Assembly (NCBI RefSeq): GCF_017498485.1
Contig: NZ_CP071795.1
Span: 62,001-126,000 of the forward strand
Direction: 5' to 3'
Length of the DNA stretch: 64,000 bases
Source of the DNA: Polaribacter batillariae
GTDB lineage: Bacteria; Bacteroidota; Bacteroidia; Flavobacteriales; Flavobacteriaceae
Below the pieces are notes generated by a model. The model saw nothing but the letters and a program-made list of their open reading frames with translations, did not search any database and was not told the DNA's origin. Positions within the stretch are counted from its first letter, which is position 1. Every line of letters starts with the position of its first letter. The translations under genes were made by a program, and so were the position numbers. Shown one piece after another: positions 62,601-64,000 of this stretch.

Positions 62601-64000
62601 GCATTTGGGGTATTGTTTGCAATACCATCATTGGCATTGTTTCCACTAGATTTTAAAATACTAGGCGTTGCAGCTTCTGTGGCATCAGGACAACCATCAT
62701 TATCTGAGTCTAAATCTCGGGAATTAGGAATGCCATCTCTATCGATGTCTAATGCATTGGCAAGCTGTACAACAACTTCCGCAAGGCTTAAAACTCTGTT
62801 GCTTCCTACCAATCGAATTCTTATTTTTCTTCCTAAAGTATTAATACCATTAATGGTATTTACAGCTGCAGCAGAACCATTGTTATGGGTATATACCACG
62901 TTGTTGTTTGTATCTAATACTTCTAAAATAAAATTATCTAATCGATTGCCACAGCAATCGGTTCTGTTGTGTATCACTACAGTACTAATGGTTGTATCAA
63001 CCTCCATGTCTAGCAACCACCAAGGATTGTTTTGAGTATTGGTATGTGTAACAGAGCCACTGCTAAAATTTCCACTGGTATTGCCATCTCTGGCCAAACT
63101 GGCAGAACAGCTGTTGTTAGGGCAAGTACGGTTGCCTAAAGAAGAGCTTTGTGTGGCTGTACCTCCAATAAAATTGGGGTTGGACTCGACAGTGTCTAAA
63201 ATACCATCATTGTCATCATCTAAATCACAAATATCTGAAATGCCATCGTTATCTGTATCTAAATTACCAGATGCTACTGCATCACACGGATCTATAGGTT
63301 CTATACCTGAAAAAGCTAGAGTAACTGAAACCCAACCTCCTCTTCTTCCATAGGTCCAACGTGCTGTACCAGTGTTACCAGCTGTTGGTTGGTATCTTTC
63401 AGCAATTCCTTGGGTAGTAAAAAAATTATTGATATTTATTCTTTGTCTTGTTCCAGAAGGCCTTGTTAGAGTATAATCGTTATCTACACCAAGGATTCTT
63501 AAAACTATATTTTCTTCCATGGATGCGTTTATGGATGGTGATACAGGTGGAGTGCTATCAAATATAGAAGCCGATGCTGGAGATGTAGAAATAGCGGAAA
63601 CATAGATTGGGTTGTTATTAAGATTAGCTACATTATCGTATCTAACAATTGAGGCACAAGCTCTATTACCAAAATTCGAATTAAAGGAATAAGAAGCTGG
63701 TTCTCTATTGGTTGCTACTCTATAAAATACGGCTAATGTTGTTGTACCATCGCCAGAAAATCCAGACCTTAATAAAGTCCAACCAGCAGGAGTTGCTATA
63801 TTAAAAAAACTATTACTATTAACGCTACCATTTACAGAGGCAATTAGCAAATCGTTTGCATTTCCAGGAGGTACAGCAACGGTTATAGGCGCTCCAGAAG
63901 CACTTCTACAATTAGATCTACTACCAACAAAAGTAGGGGATTGCGAATAATTATTCGCTGAAATTAAAATTAGTAATAAAAAGATGCTTTTTTTAAGTTG
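59693..64000 (-). CDS. Giant secreted T9SS protein with F5/8-type and calcium-binding regions (5' end cut)
   Basis: About 1435 residues are visible. At the window edge the frame reads QLKKSIFLLLILISANNYSQ, a signal peptide lacking only its first few codons; an internal TTG at 63850 is not the start. Order: an N-terminal beta-rich domain (WTLLRSGFSGDGTTTLAVFYRV), a thrombospondin type 3-like stretch (LDTDNDGISDICDLDDDNDG), an F5/8-type C (discoidin-like) domain (about 270-400), a second such stretch, a long beta-rich region with a fragment like MAM or lamin-tail folds, and a C-terminal T9SS type A sorting domain (VTLYNLLGQKIQSW...KISKKIIFEK). Likely a surface adhesin or glycan binder. It ends 51 nt from the convergent methyltransferase gene. 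Confidence 0.9.
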   Translation of the reverse strand, partial: QLKKSIFLLLILISANNYSQSPTFVGSRSNCRSASGAPITVAVPPGNANDLLIASVNGSVNSNSFFNIATPAGWTLLRSGFSGDGTTTLAVFYRVATNREPASYSFNSNFGNRACASIVRYDNVANLNNNPIYVSAISTSPASASIFDSTPPVSPSINASMEENIVLRILGVDNDYTLTRPSGTRQRININNFFTTQGIAERYQPTAGNTGTARWTYGRRGGWVSVTLAFSGIEPIDPCDAVASGNLDTDNDGISDICDLDDDNDGILDTVESNPNFIGGTATQSSSLGNRTCPNNSCSASLARDGNTSGNFSSGSVTHTNTQNNPWWLLDMEVDTTISTVVIHNRTDCCGNRLDNFILEVLDTNNNVVYTHNNGSAAAVNTINGINTLGRKIRIRLVGSNRVLSLAEVVVQLANALDIDRDGIPNSRDLDSDNDGCPDATEAATPSILKSSGNNANDGIANNTPNAAIDTAQDPVGSNGLANSLENTDTNTAINTNAFSTTNYRNYALNNSKNGCGNPMITQIYWKGTEKIIEVTNRDASKIVVPNAANLNLFNNGVTAVRTATASNTEEILAGESVLFTASATMVAPIKTETPVVVTPSVIAFDNSNDILTISSNGKANNNFAWRTRKDAIQNLTDNTSLVRIDEILQPTNAYNPNEWTVFIDDAIATTFNNFLRHPHSAVLSEITTPVPTESNTLLGLHRFGKTTRIGNTWSNGTPDKSRFVAINENYMHSGKKLIARKLEVQENRILSLDNQVLIVTDNLHIADAAEIRLIGTSQLIQTHPGTANATGNGKLYIDQNSDLASVYRFNYLGAPVTSLGALNYTVESVLKDGTNPLSHTGIVGQSSTNIARNINFVGGLDGSSGAPINISEKWIYTFASAEGKGANWVWKGKNGTIAPTDGFILKGTEVAQNYTFVGNPNDGELRTAVGASESYLLGNPYPSALNGLKFIQDNINSIDGTLYFWDHVGEESTAEATDGHLYNGYIGGYATLNLSMAVAAVSKPLVGAFNIKLEAENTVTNGTNTTEGTRNIITLNNNLGFIEVNAITRATDKIELTYTAPTEKLLRFVVDGKAKETYTLPASANYTTFTINECVTVGASVRFESLDRNSISIDYLTISDDDGNISCAPAPGTDASLYKTPGTYIPVGQGFFISGDTDGGPIVFNNNQRQFVTENSGNAVFFKTNKKTKKSIDDDMGDFNKLPFIKLGMDFVNTERESLHRQIGVSFSANNTFQFEKGYDSPVNDLGETDIYWKFPENDHKYVIAGIGNVSYDLEIPFEITMDYDGTNILKIDDSFAIEADIFLKDKLKNKNYLLKNKEVALQLKKGTHKNRFAIVFEESKIIEEVQNPTEEKEKEITVFLDAQNSALMLQNKGEILIEKVTLYNLLGQKIQSWENLEKTTEYSLKIKNFPENIYIVNVKTEEGKISKKIIFEK

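Noticed and set aside
62103..63353. Three plus-strand ORFs of 104-169 residues opposite the giant T9SS gene
   Set aside because: They are antisense shadows of a long, well-supported coding frame.
63848..63850. TTG at 63850 as start of the giant secreted protein
   Set aside because: The frame stays open to the window edge and includes a clear signal peptide upstream, so this is an internal Leu codon.

Overview
The window looks like a chromosomal segment of a marine-type flavobacterium (Bacteroidota, Flavobacteriaceae; Polaribacter or Tenacibaculum-like is my guess). The evidence is the high AT content, promoters of the Bacteroidota TAnnTTTG type, near absence of Shine-Dalgarno sequences, a type IX secretion C-terminal sorting domain, a long SecA, a split transketolase subunit, 2TM-domain proteins and a carotenoid operon. 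There is one tRNA (Lys-TTT), one IS3-family insertion sequence and many intergenic palindromic repeats. I see no rRNA, CRISPR array or prophage.

Layout. 1-1643 (minus) is the start of an exopolysaccharide export pair (Wza-like lipoprotein, Wzc-like protein cut by the window edge). 1727-7053 (plus) holds a methyltransferase, a PduO-type cobalamin adenosyltransferase, a small DUF2795 protein and SecA. 7.6-15.3 kb holds fumarase, a tiny membrane protein, a TonB-type outer membrane receptor and an ArsC / phosphoethanolamine transferase / RF2 run. 15.5-20.7 kb holds a secreted zinc protease, threonine aldolase, a small barrel protein and an ECF sigma factor with a membrane partner. 20.8-24.6 kb is the carotenoid locus: a CarH-like MerR regulator, crtI, crtB and crtZ. 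An IS3 element (24695-26013) with a putative 5-bp target duplication lies directly behind it.

26.2-37.2 kb (minus) is an essentially complete arginine biosynthesis cluster: GNAT acyltransferase, argG, argC, proC, argD, an ornithine-derivative transcarbamylase, argB, argE, then a 1.9-kb tandem repeat array, then argH. Nearly every spacer in it carries a different perfect or near-perfect palindrome. Its 5' leader (37.24-37.65 kb) contains two short arginine-rich ORFs and a possible three-stem RNA, which together look like an attenuator.

37.9-41.5 kb (plus) is a LytS/LytTR-type two-component operon containing four 2TM domains in a row (one fused to the kinase), followed by a decayed duplicate of the regulator's 3' end. 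41.9-50.8 kb holds a zinc-less DksA-like protein, a HerA-like ATPase, a lipoprotein, a cupin, an AI-2E-type permease, a YitT protein, FolD, Ffh, a membrane protein and DinB. 51-59.6 kb holds tRNA-Lys, shikimate kinase, a PyrR-like/S4-domain pair, an FKBP-like lipoprotein, a PorT-like barrel protein, a transketolase C-terminal subunit, Maf, a UbiA-family prenyltransferase, SmpB, a DUF6503-like lipoprotein and a methyltransferase. 59.7-64 kb is a giant T9SS-secreted adhesin-like protein lacking only its first few codons.

The most interesting items are (i) the CarH-like regulator, which keeps both B12-photoreceptor signatures, next to crtIBZ, with a shared promoter/operator motif; (ii) the tandem arginine-rich leader ORFs before the arg cluster; and (iii) the families of palindromic intergenic repeats. 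Functions come from sequence reading alone; no database search was possible.
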